Assembly (NCBI GenBank): GCA_947034885.2
Contig: OX344750.2
Span: 40,720,821-40,784,820, forward strand
Length of the DNA stretch: 64,000 nucleotides
Origin: Thuidium tamariscinum
Lineage: Eukaryota > Streptophyta > Bryopsida > Hypnales > Thuidiaceae
Reading direction: 5' to 3'
Translations under genes and position numbers: made by a program
Shown: positions 35,201-46,700 of the stretch, piece after piece
Position numbering within the stretch: position 1 is the first letter of the stretch
How the letters are laid out: every line of letters begins with the position of its first letter
Notes under the pieces: generated by a model
What the model was told of the DNA's origin: nothing
Databases searched by the model: none
Seen by the model: the letters and a program-made list of their open reading frames with translations, nothing else

Positions 35201-37985
35201 AGAATGCAATTAGGATTTGATCAAAGATGGGTCAATTAGTTTAGACCTACATCTTTGTCCGACTATTCATTGAAAAGATGCTATTGGTTTGTTCTACCCC
35301 CCACGACTAAAACAACAACAACTATAGATTGGTTTTAGAAAAAAACTAACCATTTGCCCATGTCATCAATCAAATGAGGGATTTGGGGCATCTTAACCAT
35401 AAAGTTACAATCCAATAGATACAAATACAATATAAATATAAAAGATAGAAATAAAAGATAAATTTAAAATATAAATACACAATAGAAAATACATGTGAAA
35501 TGCAAAGAAAATACATAAATTAGAATACAAAAATGATATTAACCCATGTTGATTGTTGGTCCAAAGGCTTTTGGAAAATATAAGATTGCATGGGGATAAA
35601 TCAAACCCAATAGGGGATTAAATAAGAAATAGTTTGGAAACTATTGTTTGAAGACATTGCCTCCCACTATCCACTCATACACCCCAACCTTGTCCAACTC
35701 ATTGGATTGTCCTTTAGCATTGTGGTGGGCCAAGAACTTTAAAGTTTGATTTTTTTTAGCACAATTATTGAAATGATTTTTGTATCTATTCATCCACAAA
35801 ACCTTTATTTTTTTATTGACCATCTAGCCATGATAACAAGTATTGTTATTCTAGGCTTAATTTATTAATATAATGAATCCTATAAATATACATTATCTCT
35901 TACAAGATAATGGATGGATCAAAATTTGCAAAATTATGAAGATATATATTCAAGCATGAATTAGATAAATATTAAGTTGAATATTAAACAAAGTTATAAA
36001 ATGAAGCCTATAGATTACATTTGTATAGTTGGATCTTGTATTAGTATTACACTAATCAATAAAATTAAAAATTAAAAATTCTCTATGAATTACTTGTAGA
36101 TTGAATATTTTTAACTTTCATAAGATCTTTTTTTCCGTATAAGTTTAAAAGTATTAAGTTCTATTAAGTTCTAAGTATAGTAAAGTTTGAAGATTTTCAT
36201 TTTAACTTATTTATTCAAGTAATTTTTGAAGGATCAATTATTGATCAAGGAAGGTTAATATGCTTTGATTGTTACCAAGTTTAAAAAAAAAACAATTTAA
36301 TAATAGGAACCATATCCCTAGACCTATTAGAATACTTTCAAAACAAGGTCATTTTATGTATGCATTGCTTTTATTGGATATAAGTGTTAATTTTCATATG
36401 TACCATAATAGCATACTCAAACCAAATGAATAATCTAAAATTATTTTAAGAATAGCATTTGAAGGATAGTTTTATTTTATTGAAATACTATTTTTTCCTT
36501 CTATTCAACATTAAAATAGCCATTTATTTTATGAAATTGTCTCATTAAAAATCACTTCTTAATCTCATATTTTCCTTCAATCAAATTTATTATGCATAGG
36601 TATTAATGTCATTCATATGGTTTTGTAAGAGTTACAATTTTAGATGATTTACAGTTTTAGAGATATATTTTTTGCAATATGATCTATTGCATTAATAATT
36701 TAAAACCAAGAATCCTTAATCTATTCAGAAATTGAAGGAAAACTTAATTTGTGTATGAATATTTTAGAATCCAAAAAGATATTCTGTATGCTAAAATAGT
36801 TTTTTTAAATTTAAATAATTATTATAGATTTCTAGTACCTTGGTTAATAAATAAGTACTTAAAAAGGAGCCTAAATTTTTGGTAAAATAAAGACTTAATC
36901 TGCCTTCTATATGAAAATTGACTAATTAATAAAATTTCTAGTTATATGTGTAGGAATCTAAAAAGCATTTGACTTGTATTATAAAATTTGGATGAGTTGA
37001 ATGTTGCAAGAACATACTTCATCTAAAGTGAGATACACAAGGTAGAGAGTTTATGATTTTGAAGTCAACAAAAGAATTTAGGTACATATGTCTACTTTAG
37101 ATGAAAGTAGGAGCAACCATCCTCAAACTATAAGAGCAACTTAGATGAATGCATCTCTAATTGTAATCAAGTTTCAAAATTGACCAGTTTTAGTATATTA
37201 ATTTTTACATTACCTAATTGTTATTTGCACTTTAAGTAACAATTAGGTAGAAAATTGCCCAAACTACTAAGAAGGTATGGTATTTGAAAAAAATGTGTTG
37301 AACATACAAGAAGACTACAATATTACACTTCCATAAAAAATTTCAAAATTTGTAAGTATAACAAAACGTATTAATATAAAGTGATGTTTTGGGATTTTCC
37401 TTTTGTTCTTTCAAATTTGGAAATTGCTCCAATGTTCTCATTGAAAGACTACCTAAAAACCACTGTGAAACAAAAAGTTGTAGCCTATCAACTATTAAAA
37501 ATTAGCTTGAAGTATATTATTAGTATATAGTGGAGGGATATATCTTTGATCCAAGAGATGTGAGAAAAGAACTTAAAGGACATCAAAAACAATGAATGTC
37601 TGGATTTGTCTCTAAGCCTTGAAAATGTAGAATGCACCTATTGATTCAAGGATCAAATAATTTTCAATTGAATACATACTACCAAGGTAGCATCTTCTAG
37701 GGTTAACATTAGAAAGATGAATTGGTTACCATGTGGAAATCATCTCATATTGCATGAATCATTTTCTCAGAAAAGGAATGAAATCCAAAAATAGTCATTG
37801 GAGATCAAATTATAATGCAAGACCTCCCCTTTTTAGACAAAATTCCAAAGATGAATATCTACACTTGTGTCCCATGCAAAAGAATTTTTTTGTCATCCAC
37901 CAGATACTTAGTGGTATCCTGAACATAGAAATAAACAATGTTAGAAACAATGAAAATAAAATAATAAGATATCCTCCTATGAAGA
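32236..37985. other. Long AT-rich intergenic sequence, no gene seen
   Basis: About 5.7 kb with no open frame over 94 codons and no recognisable domain. The composition is very AT-rich. Old transposon relics are likely but could not be assigned by eye. Confidence 0.5.
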
Positions 37986-37989
37986 TAGG

Positions 37990-38196
37990 CTGTTTGTTTG
38001 TTTGTTTGTTACGTTGAGATCTCCCGGACCGTGAGTCCCCCGGGTGCATGTTTGGTACCGTCAGAAAGCCCTTGGCGAGGAGGGGTGCACGGGCTTTGAT
38101 TTATGGTGTTCCAACCTACGGCATGAAAGTTATTGAATTTTGAAGTTTATATACATTAAAAAAATTAGACCGTGGCAACGGCACGGGCCACCCTAG
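37990..38196 (+). mobile_element. Short Helitron-like element, copy 2
   Basis: Matches 9,991-10,215 from GTTTGTTACGTTGAGATCT to the end. The 3' end has GTGGC and GCCAC able to pair around AACGGCACG, followed by CTAG (38,193-38,196) and T. That matches the Helitron rule of a hairpin before CTRR. A (GTTT)n run lies at its left edge. Non-coding. Confidence 0.5.
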
Positions 38197-38376
38197 TACT
38201 CCCTAAGTAACAAACTATGAGAGGCTTCCTCCATTGGTGCGCTTTATGAGTAAGAAAGCTTCTCGAACTTCTTCATGGTAACTTGCTGCATCTTCTATCT
38301 GTGCTGCAAAGCCCCCTCCACGTCATTACCAACGAAAAAGGACCAATGTACCTCAAAGGGATGTGGACCTCACAGA

Positions 38377-38385
38377 AAAATATCC
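38377..38385 (+). promoter_or_regulatory. Evening-element-like motif
   Basis: AAAATATCC differs at the last base from the evening element AAAATATCT bound by CCA1/LHY-type MYB factors. A single near-match can occur by chance; its position upstream of a clock gene is the reason to note it. Confidence 0.3.
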
Positions 38386-38472
38386 CAGCCCCCATCCGTC
38401 CGCGGACGAGAAAAGTGCAACTGAAACGCAACGAATGAGACCCGACGCTCTCCCACTTCCATCCCACTTCCA

Positions 38473-38479
38473 TATAAAA
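38473..38479 (+). promoter_or_regulatory. Candidate TATA box
   Basis: TATAAAA in otherwise GC-balanced sequence, at the start of the gene-like composition block. Suggests transcription start near 38,505 on the + strand. Confidence 0.4.
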
Positions 38480-38492
38480 TCCGACTTTCCCC

Positions 38493-38498
38493 CACGTG
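38493..38498. promoter_or_regulatory. G-box CACGTG
   Basis: A perfect palindromic G-box, the binding core of bHLH (PIF-type) and bZIP factors that link light and the clock. It sits just after the candidate TATA box. Confidence 0.5.
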
Positions 38499-39584
38499 GA
38501 CCACGCCCACTGGAAGGATCCCGCCGGTGGCTGACGATAAAGTGACGAGTGGACGAAAAGTGCACAACTTTCGCGAGCCTCCGTCGTCCCTCCCTCTCTC
38601 CTCTCAGGCTTCGGCATCCCCCTCGCTCTTGGTGGAACCCCAATGCTCTCTCCTCTTTGCGGCCAATCCCTTTGCTCCTCGACATTCTCCGCAACAATCT
38701 ATGCACTTCTGTGTCTGTAGCAGGCATCGCAGTGTGCGCTTTCCGTGGATCCAAACGAGACCTCATTTGGTGCAGGGGCGGCTCCGAACGCGCGTTTTTC
38801 TCACTCTCGGCGGTGCGTAGGGGTGCTTGGGTGGCTATGAGTACATTTCTGGACTTCGAGTTGCCTTTGTGTGTCGGTTATCGATTGTGTACTGTCATGG
38901 AGGAAGGGTGAACAGTAGGACGCGAAATTTGCAAGCTGTTGAGAAGGTTAGTGGTAGTGTGTTTTCTTTGCTTTGCGTGTGTGTTCTTTGCTCGGTGCGT
39001 TTGTTCTTTGCCTTGCATGTTTGTGTGTGTGCGTGTGTCTGTTTTGTTGATGGTGTTTCTTGGCTAGACTAAATCGAGTGAGTAAGGTCCGTGAGTTCTA
39101 GCGGTGGAGAACGCGCTGTGAGAGTTCGTTGTTGTTGTGGGGTTCGTTCAGTTCACGGAATGGAGGCGATTCGACGAGAGAATGCATCTAGGATTTAGGG
39201 CGCAGTGTTAGGTTTTGTGCGTGTGAGGACGTGGAGTGCAATATGTGTTTTAAGTTTGATCTGTGACTCTGCTTTGGTCGACACGGGGTGTGATGTAGTT
39301 GGAAGCACAGTGAGCTTTACTGTGGAATTTTTTTTGTGTGAACGAGCTGCTCGAGTTCTGGCACCTCGCCATTCTATTTGTAAAGCTTGTGTCGTGGAAA
39401 TTGGTACATGTGCAGACGTGGTGGTGTCGAATTTGGGACAGGTTAGGGATGTTTTATGTTTGGCATCCAGAGGATAGATAGGTGGAGTATTTGCTAGAGT
39501 AGAACAGGGTCGTGTTGAAGACGTTGCTTTTGTGTACGAGTATGCTAGATACAGAGATCAAGGATTAGCTATCGCGACATCAAT

Positions 39585-42500
39585 ATGACGGGAGCTAGGG
39601 ACGGGAGATCTGATGGTAGCAAGCAGCAGGGCAGTGGACCTGCTCTGTTTCCTCGGCTGCATGTAGCCGAGACAAAGCGGGCCGGACCACGGGGTCCACC
39701 GCGCAACAAGATGGCTCTGTTCGAGCAACTCACGATTCCGTCTCACAAATTCAAACCGTCTCCCATGGCTTTGCCATCTTCTGGGCGAATTATGAAGAGT
39801 CCGGCCATGACCACACCGATATATCTTCCAATTCCTCAGGTATGTTGCCATTGCTGAAGTTTCGCTATAGGATAGTCTTGTTTTCACGGAAGTTGAGAGA
39901 GAATCTCGGTGCACTGAACCCTCTCAAATGGCGCTCTGTAGTTGCACATTTCTTGTACATGTTGAGATTCTGTAGTGTTCGGTACACATTCAATTGTACG
40001 CTTTTCCGCATGTCAAGTCGTGAATACATGTGGCAGGAGCCCATTTGTCCCGGAGGTAGTGCAATTAGAGAGGGTTCAGTGGACGTGTCCGTTGTCGCAT
40101 AAGGCTGAAAGACGTTGAATTTTGTAAACTGAGTGCGTTGACAGTGTACCATTTTCTTACTTATGATGGAAGTATCGAGCAATTATCGATTCCATGTATT
40201 GTCGTCAATATATAACTTAGTTTGATCTTGGCCAAGTTTATCTTATTTGCATTAGCTCTTAATGTTTTTGCTGCGATGAGCACTGTCCACCTTGTATGTG
40301 TTGATGATCTGTTGAATTATGCTTTGAGGTCTCTCTAGAATTGAACCTGAGTTTTGACCTTACTACTTTTCGTGCGCAGGTGTCTGCTGGATCTCATGAT
40401 AGTATGTACTCGTACGTGCCCATGAACTATATGAATCCTACTATGATGCCAACAATGGCTTGTATACCCAGTTACTCATATTCGGGACTCTTCAGCGCTG
40501 AGGCTACTCATTCGATGAACACCAGCGGTAGTAAAAGTACTATCGTGGATGGAGCTGAAGAATCACCTTCCGTTGGAGGTGCAGTGTCGAAGGCTTTTTG
40601 CCACTCAAAATTTCAAGCTCCCTCCAAGCAGGGAAGAGGGGACGATGACTTCGCAGTGCCCACTTACTCCTCGGCCACGCAATCCAGTGGGCAAACGACG
40701 AGGCCCTCGAGTCCCCTTCATTTCCGTAAAGCACCTCGTGGACAGCGGCCTTCGCCAAGAGACAAGGGTCCTGTACTACAGAAGCGGTCTCCATTAATTC
40801 AGAATAAGTGTATGGAAGTGACTTCATTAGAGCGCAAAGACAATGGTGGCTGGTCTACTGCTAGTGGGGAATGCGTGTCTGTTTGTGTCACTGGTAATGA
40901 GGGGGATTCGCAAGAAAATGGTCACAGTGAATTGGAGAGGGTTCCTTCATCTGAGAGTTACCCAGCATCTGCCCCTACCGATAAATTTTGTAGAGCAGGT
41001 AGCTTGAATGGTCCCTCTGAACAGGACATGAACAGCAATGTCTTTTCGGAAAGTCAAAGTTGGGAGGATTCGGAGCCTTCTCGACAGGGAAGAGGTAGCA
41101 GTCCAGAATCGGGATCTTCCATGCTGGAGAACACGCCCGCTGGTTCTGTTCAATTCCAGGATGTTGTTAATGCGTTCGGCCAGCGAGAATTTTGGAAAAC
41201 CCAAATGATCCTGATCAGGTATCATTTGACTTTTCGAGTCTCTCCAAGTCTCCTTTGTTGCGAACCTCTACATTCTTTTGATGAGTAACTTACTGCTCTA
41301 GAAGTGGGTGAAGATTCCTAGTTTGCTAGCTAGGATCACGTACTCAGTCATTGCTTGCAAGGAAGTACCTACTTCACTGTTTGATTGCTGTTTTACGCTT
41401 GAACTGTCCTTTTAGATTTTTTTGTCAATCATGCTATCGCTTGTCCACTGTTTTTTGTGCTGCACATTCTAGTTACTGAGTATGAATTGACTTTGAGTCG
41501 TACCTGTGGCATGTGCAGACAACAGAGGATTTTTTCTCGACAAGTATTCCAGCTGCACCGTGCCATTGAAGTCCAGCAGCTTCTTGCAAAGGCACTTTGT
41601 TCCTCTACTAGCATTGACGAAGCTCTAGAAAAAGAGGATGATAACGTGCACATGGCCGAAAGCCCTGTAGCTGAAGTCCCTCAAGTCCCTCAAGCTGAAA
41701 GTCCTGTAGCTGAAGTCCCTGAAGATCCTTCAATCGCTGAAGCTCCTCAAGTTCCCGAAGTCGCAGAAAGACACCCAGAAACGAAGGCTTTGAATGAAAA
41801 CTCAAGTGCATATCTGGAACCACCTCATCAACCTGTGTACCCTCTACCCGTACACACGCAACAGGCTTTTAATCGAGAAGCTCCATGGCCGGCACCTCCT
41901 TATGCTCCAAATCCATGGGCAGTTAGAATGGCCTCCTCTTTCATGTATGTACCATACCCAGGACCCTACCCTCCTGGCTATGGGGCCTATCCCATGATGG
42001 GTGCACCGATGCCCATGTATGCTCCCCCTGGAGCTTTACAGCAGCAGCCCGTACGGTTTCCAACTTGGCCGCAGCAGCAGTCAGGTATGCCTCTGGTGAT
42101 GGGTGCTCAAGATCCAACCGCAATGGCAGCATGGTATGGTCAACAGGTTCTGGCAGGTGTTCCAGCAGCTGCAATGGCCCCAAGCGCGAGCATTGCACCT
42201 CCTGCATGCCATCTTGAACGTCTTACACCATCCGGATCTGGCCAATCAGTCGAAAGCACTTCCCACATTGCAGGTGCTCGTCAAGCTGGCGAAGCTGGAG
42301 CTCCCTTCGATGCCCGTCAAGCTGGCCGAGATGGATCCCTTCTTGGTGCTCGTCAAGCCGGCCGAGATGGAACCCTCCTTGGTGCTCGTCAAGCTGACCG
42401 AGATGGAACGCTCCCTGATGCTCGTCAAGCTGGCCGAGATGGAACCCTCCCTGGTGCTCGTCAAGCTGACCGAGATGGAACCCTCCTTGGTGCTCGTCAA

Positions 42501-43229
42501 GCTGACCGAGATGGAACGCTCCCTGATGCTCGTCAAGCTGGCCGAGATGGAACCCTCCTTGGTGCTCGTCAAGCTGACCGAGATGGAACGCTCCCTGATG
42601 CTCGTCAAGCTGGCCGAGATGGAACCCTCCTTGGTGCTCGTCAAGCTGACCGAGATGGAACGCTCCCTGATGCTCGTCAAGCTGACCGAGATGGAACCCT
42701 CCTTGGTGCTCGTCAAGCTGACCGAGATGGAATGCTCCCTTATGCTCGTCAAGCTGACCAAGATGGAGAGAACTCCAACAAGGGGAGCTCTGAGGATACT
42801 CGTGGCTGGGCAAAAGGATGGGGTAGGAAGGAAGGACGGTGGGTACGTGGGGATCGGAGTTTAGTTCACAAGAAAGCAAGTGACATTGCGGATCTTCGAG
42901 GAAGCGAAGCCGATAGCGAAAACGGTGACACTGCTCGGGAAGGAGGTGATCCTAGTTATGGAGGTTTACAGCCAACGAGCGACTGCCACCCTATCGTTGA
43001 GCCTCAGGCCAACGTTGAGGGACGTCAGGAAGGGATGGCCTCGTTGAAACACATGCGTTCAGAGGGTGCCTTTGAGCCCGGTGCATGTCGGTGGTTTCCC
43101 ATTCTCTCGCCTTCCAAGAGACCTATGCATCACAATGGAGTGATTAAGGTTGTTCCGCGAGCAGTTTCTGCTACTCCCGAACTCGCAGCCAATATACTTT
43201 TGTCCATCCAAACCGACAGACGGCAGTGA
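39585..43229 (+). CDS. ELF3: EARLY FLOWERING 3 homologue (evening complex scaffold)
   Basis: In Arabidopsis, ELF3 is a nuclear scaffold that joins ELF4 and LUX in the evening complex, which represses clock, growth and flowering genes at night. Predicted exons are 39,585-39,839, 40,380-41,218 and 41,519-43,229, joined at GT-AG introns in phases 0 and 2 and giving 934 residues. Conserved blocks are present in order. Block I is at residues 20-55 (LFPRLHV, GPRGPPRNKMALFEQLTIPS). DDDFAVPTY is near residue 173. A block spans the second intron near residues 342-390 (FWKTQ, then QQRIFSRQVFQLHRAIEVQQ). A Pro/Tyr/Met-rich segment lies near residues 507-540. The C-terminal block is GVIKVVP...AANILLSIQTDRR. 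Residues 618-785 are 14 tandem 12-residue repeats. The start ATG (A at -3) is chosen because block I follows closely in frame. The blocks are intact and no inactivating change is seen. An acidic PVAEVP repeat lies near residues 415-440. Confidence 0.95.
39840..40379 (+). other. ELF3 intron 1 (540 nt, phase 0)
   Basis: Donor CAG/GTATGT and acceptor GTGCGCAG/GTG. Removing it joins PIPQ to VSAGSHDS in frame. It is moderately AT-rich. Confidence 0.85.
41219..41518 (+). other. ELF3 intron 2 (300 nt, phase 2)
   Basis: Donor CAG/GTATCA and acceptor ATGTGCAG/ACAACAG. Splicing produces ILIRQQRIFSRQVFQLHR across the junction, matching the conserved ELF3 block; reading through the intron breaks the match. 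Confidence 0.88.
42276..42779 (+). repeat. 36-bp coding minisatellite in ELF3 (14 units)
   Basis: Fourteen contiguous 36-bp units encode a 12-residue repeat with consensus ARQA[G/D]RDGTL[L/P][G/D]. The first unit (ARQAGEAGAPFD) and the last (ARQADQDGENSN) are the most diverged. Units alternate between a G-LLG and a D-LPD form, giving a 72-bp higher-order pattern in the middle. Arg and Asp balance each other, so the segment is strongly charged, Gln-poor and probably disordered. It lies after the aromatic/proline-rich segment and before the C-terminal block. Confidence 0.95.
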
Positions 43230-43900
43230 GGAAGGCGCATTGGAGCACTTGGATGAGTTGCCGATCACGGTTTTTGTTTCACAGTGGTTAGGATCTTTGC
43301 TGTGCGAGGTAGGATTTTGTTTGTACCCAAATTTGCAGATCCTTCAGTGGGTTGGCAGCTTCCTTCATTTTTCTATAGTGGCTTGGTCTTCCCTGTGAAA
43401 ATTTCCGCACTTCATGTTGCCATCCAGGAATAGTAGTGTATGTAAATTAACGACCACTGTTCTCAGGGTTTGGTAGCTGTGTTGGCAAGATTCTTCACCA
43501 GTGAACACGTTCTTGTTCACGATGTAGCTGGAAAATCTTAGGTATTGATCTTCTATGTGATTCTAAATGGCAGGAAATGATATATTATAGACGCCTGGCT
43601 GGGCTCTCTCAAGGTTTTGTGCGCCTGAGTTGCACTGATTAGGACATGCGGCATGCCTTACAATTCCTGCTCTGTGACTTGCAAATTGGGCACCCCTCTC
43701 AATTCTTCTTTTCTCGATGCTCTAACCCTTTCCCGGAGTTTTTGGAAAGGAATTTTGTTATCGCCTTTTTCTGCATGAAGCCTCGGTGACAAATGTTGCA
43801 TTCCTGCTATAACTTAGTTGTATCGTAGATATAGTTTCGTGTTAGCGACCATCACTGAGTAAACCCTGCAAGTCTTAGAACTTTTTTGGTGAGAGCAAGA
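43230..43900 (+). other. ELF3 downstream region (3' UTR likely)
   Basis: Composition stays gene-like for about 600 bp after the stop codon, then becomes AT-rich. No clear AATAAA was picked out near the expected end, so the polyadenylation site is undefined. Confidence 0.45.
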
Positions 43901-46504
43901 TAAGACAGAATCTTTCACAAATGTGGGATTATTGAGGATGGAGGAGCTAAGGTGAAAAATGACCTATAATAGATTGGAGAATGAGTCCTACACACTAGGT
44001 GTGTAAAACATTAGCTGGTGGTTTTCTAAGAATTGCAGGTTTCTTGATGGTGTAAACATGTTCACATGGACTTATGAAAAGTGTGCATGAGACTTGCAAT
44101 AGTACCTTGGTAGTCTTTTTAAGAGATTCACTTCAAAGACCTTTGGATTTGGTAAACATTGTTTTCATTGTATTTAGAGAAATCAACATTGAAAAATACT
44201 CCTTTAATGTGTAAAAATACATGCTTATCTCTTAAAAGGACAAGTTATAATATCATGTGAGTCATTGACTTATAAAGATGCAAAAACACTTATTGTAAGT
44301 CAAAGTACTACACAAGACCTCTCCTTTCCATACAAAATGTTGAAGATGATTAGTTGTTCTATTGTGGAAATCATTCCTTTTCGTACCGTGCCAATCATTG
44401 GCTTAAAAAACTACAAAGTACTTATTGTAAGTCCAAGTTCTAAGACTTCCATCTTTTATACAAAATTTCGAGGATAAATAGTTGTACTTCTATCTTGCAT
44501 AGAAGCATTCTTTATCATTCATTGGACAAAAAATGGCTACAATGTCATTGACTATGGACATATACAAAAGCTTCTACTCAAAATTGGCTCAATTGTAGTT
44601 GTGTTTCTTTTGAAACTAATCATGATCTTCACAAGGGTAGTTGAAGTTGATGTCTTTAGTAAATGGAAAAGAGACTTTGAGATAGTACATTGTTGATCAT
44701 ATTACTTGAAAGTACTCAAAACAATGCTATATTTAGTATTTTAAGGTATATTTCTTCATGACAAATTTCTTTCTTGAAGGTGCTATCTAATCATGCCATC
44801 TTTGAATTTGCTTCTCTTTCCTCCAAGACACTACTAGTATTTAAGACATAGAAGGGATGCATCTTTTTTAATTCTTTTTACATATTTTTATGTATTATAG
44901 ACATATCCACGTAAAAATGCACATAATTGTTGCATGCAATTGAATTTTCTAGATCTATTTGCTCCAACTCGTCTTCTATCAAATAAATTAGAAACCTTTA
45001 TTTGCCAACTTGCTTCCAGTTCTTCTTAGATTTGACTTATTTTTGTTTTTTCATGCTAGAAATCAATTTATGGTCTCTAGGACTTAAAGGATTAACCTTA
45101 TAAAAATGGCGTAAATGATTTGGGTTCATTGAATGGTTTTAAGAGGGCTAGAAGATGGAATTTTTTTTTAAGGAGTTTCTTGATTGCATATTAAGTGGAT
45201 GATATTGGATATTTCTTCACAATGGTATCATTAACTTTTCAAAAGAAGATGGTTAATTCATAGATTACCATGGTCATTTATGTATTTTGGCCACATCTTG
45301 TTCTATTTCCATGATAAGAATTTTAGCTAAAAATTGGTGATTTTTGAATTTTGTCCCAACAAATGAAATGAATTTTATAAAGTTTACTGTCTTTCAATTG
45401 AAAAATATAGAAAATTATTAAAATTCAATACTATATTGCAATGTTGGACTATAGGCTAACAATCATGAGTTTTTAATTTTATATAACTTTGTAATGAGAA
45501 AGAACCTTTGGTTTATATTATAATGTTATACATTGTAATATAAACCTTTGGCAAAAAATTAGGGTTTTTGAGCATATTTCGTATTTGATATGGATTTTCT
45601 TCATTTTTTTCTAAGTGAATTAATAGTAATCTTAAATTTTCACAATTCAAAAATAAATAAATAATATCTCACAAAAGACTTGTGATTCTATCTTTGAAAA
45701 ATAAAAAAATGAAACTTCATGCATATATACTTGCAAAATGGTAGCAAATGCAATGAGGGATTTGGGGGCAATGAATTCATTGTCATGGCGACTTGTCCTG
45801 CAAGGGCTAAAGGTTAAGCAAGCCTAATTCTAGAACAAACATGATGGGTTCTTGTATTTTGATATAGAAGATGCATGAGTTCAGGTGTAGACTAGTGACA
45901 AAAGTTTTTTCTTAAAATTTGGCTTTTCTAATTATATAAGGCATTTTAAACTCATATTGAATATTATTTTATTTGTCAAAATCATTAAATAGTACCATAT
46001 TGAATTGACAATCATTTTCATAATAATTTTTAAATTTTGATTCTAAATTTTATTAATAGATATACTTAAGTGAAATTATAAATCCAATGGTTAGGACATG
46101 ATTGCTGAGTTGTTGTTTGCAAATTTCGTTAGAATTTCATTACTTAAATAATTTTTTAGTTGAATTTTATAATACATCTTCATGTTCTTTGAAATTTGGA
46201 TTATTAATAGGTCTTTCTAATGAATTTTCACATCTTATAGTTATTTATTGACATGGATTCTACAATAGTATATAGGTTACTATATATTTTACTTCAAACA
46301 CTTAAGTATACGAATAAATATGATTTTTTGAAGACTTGTAGAGTTTTTATATGAATACAATTTACAAGGTAAACTTGTCTATGGCAGGCCAACCATCCAT
46401 AATAGGTGTCAAAGAAGATATGAAGACAATAACAAGAATGCAACAAGGATTCTGAATGAGTGTAAAAGGATGTATTCAAAGAAGTAAGAGTATGTAGAAT
46501 TGGG
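43901..46504. other. AT-rich intergenic sequence with a diverged duplication
   Basis: No gene. Near 44,266-44,545 a roughly 138-bp segment is duplicated in tandem (ACTTATTGTAAGTC..AAGT, then TACAAAAT, GATTAGTTGT / GATAAATAGTTGT). The remainder is AT-rich. Confidence 0.45.
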
Positions 46505-46700
46505 CTTGGAATTTATTGAGAATAGGAGACGAAATAAGATCCAAAATATGCAAGAAGAAAAAGGTATCTTAGAAGGAAGGATCAAACATATATATAGAGG
46601 AGAGAAGAAGTATAGTTCTTCTCTCCTATTGGTTTAAAGAATTCTAATCTCATTTCTAGTTGCTTTTATGACTATAGTTAACTGAAGATAACTAAGGTTC
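46505..46700 (-). repeat. Copia 3' LTR (recognisable part)
   Basis: Matches 49,797-49,993 with scattered differences and small gaps, e.g. CAAAATATGCAAGAAGAAAA and GTAGTTCTTCTCTCCTATTGG-type stretches. The outer boundary was not fixed. Confidence 0.75.

Larger units (their letters stand above)
38270..39584 (+). promoter_or_regulatory. ELF3 promoter and long leader region
   Basis: Composition changes from AT-rich to balanced or GC-rich at about 38,270 and stays so through the gene. A TATA box (38,473-38,479), a G-box (38,493-38,498) and an evening-element-like motif (38,377-38,385) cluster here, about 1.1 kb before the ELF3 start codon. The leader would contain several short upstream open frames (for example 38,549-38,911) and may hold an intron (possible donor AAG/GTTAGT at about 38,946). 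Neither transcription start nor leader splicing can be fixed from sequence. Confidence 0.5.

Noticed and set aside
38353-38766. 137-codon minus-strand open frame upstream of ELF3
   Set aside because: Overlaps promoter-like sequence, has no domain and is expected by chance in GC-balanced DNA.
39205-39477. 90-codon open frame just upstream of ELF3
   Set aside because: Most likely leader or intron sequence of ELF3; no domain and no independent support.
42103-42864. 253-codon open frame in a second plus-strand frame, and matching minus-strand frames, over the ELF3 repeat
   Set aside because: They exist because a 36-bp repeat without stops keeps every frame open; the ELF3 frame alone has conserved flanks.
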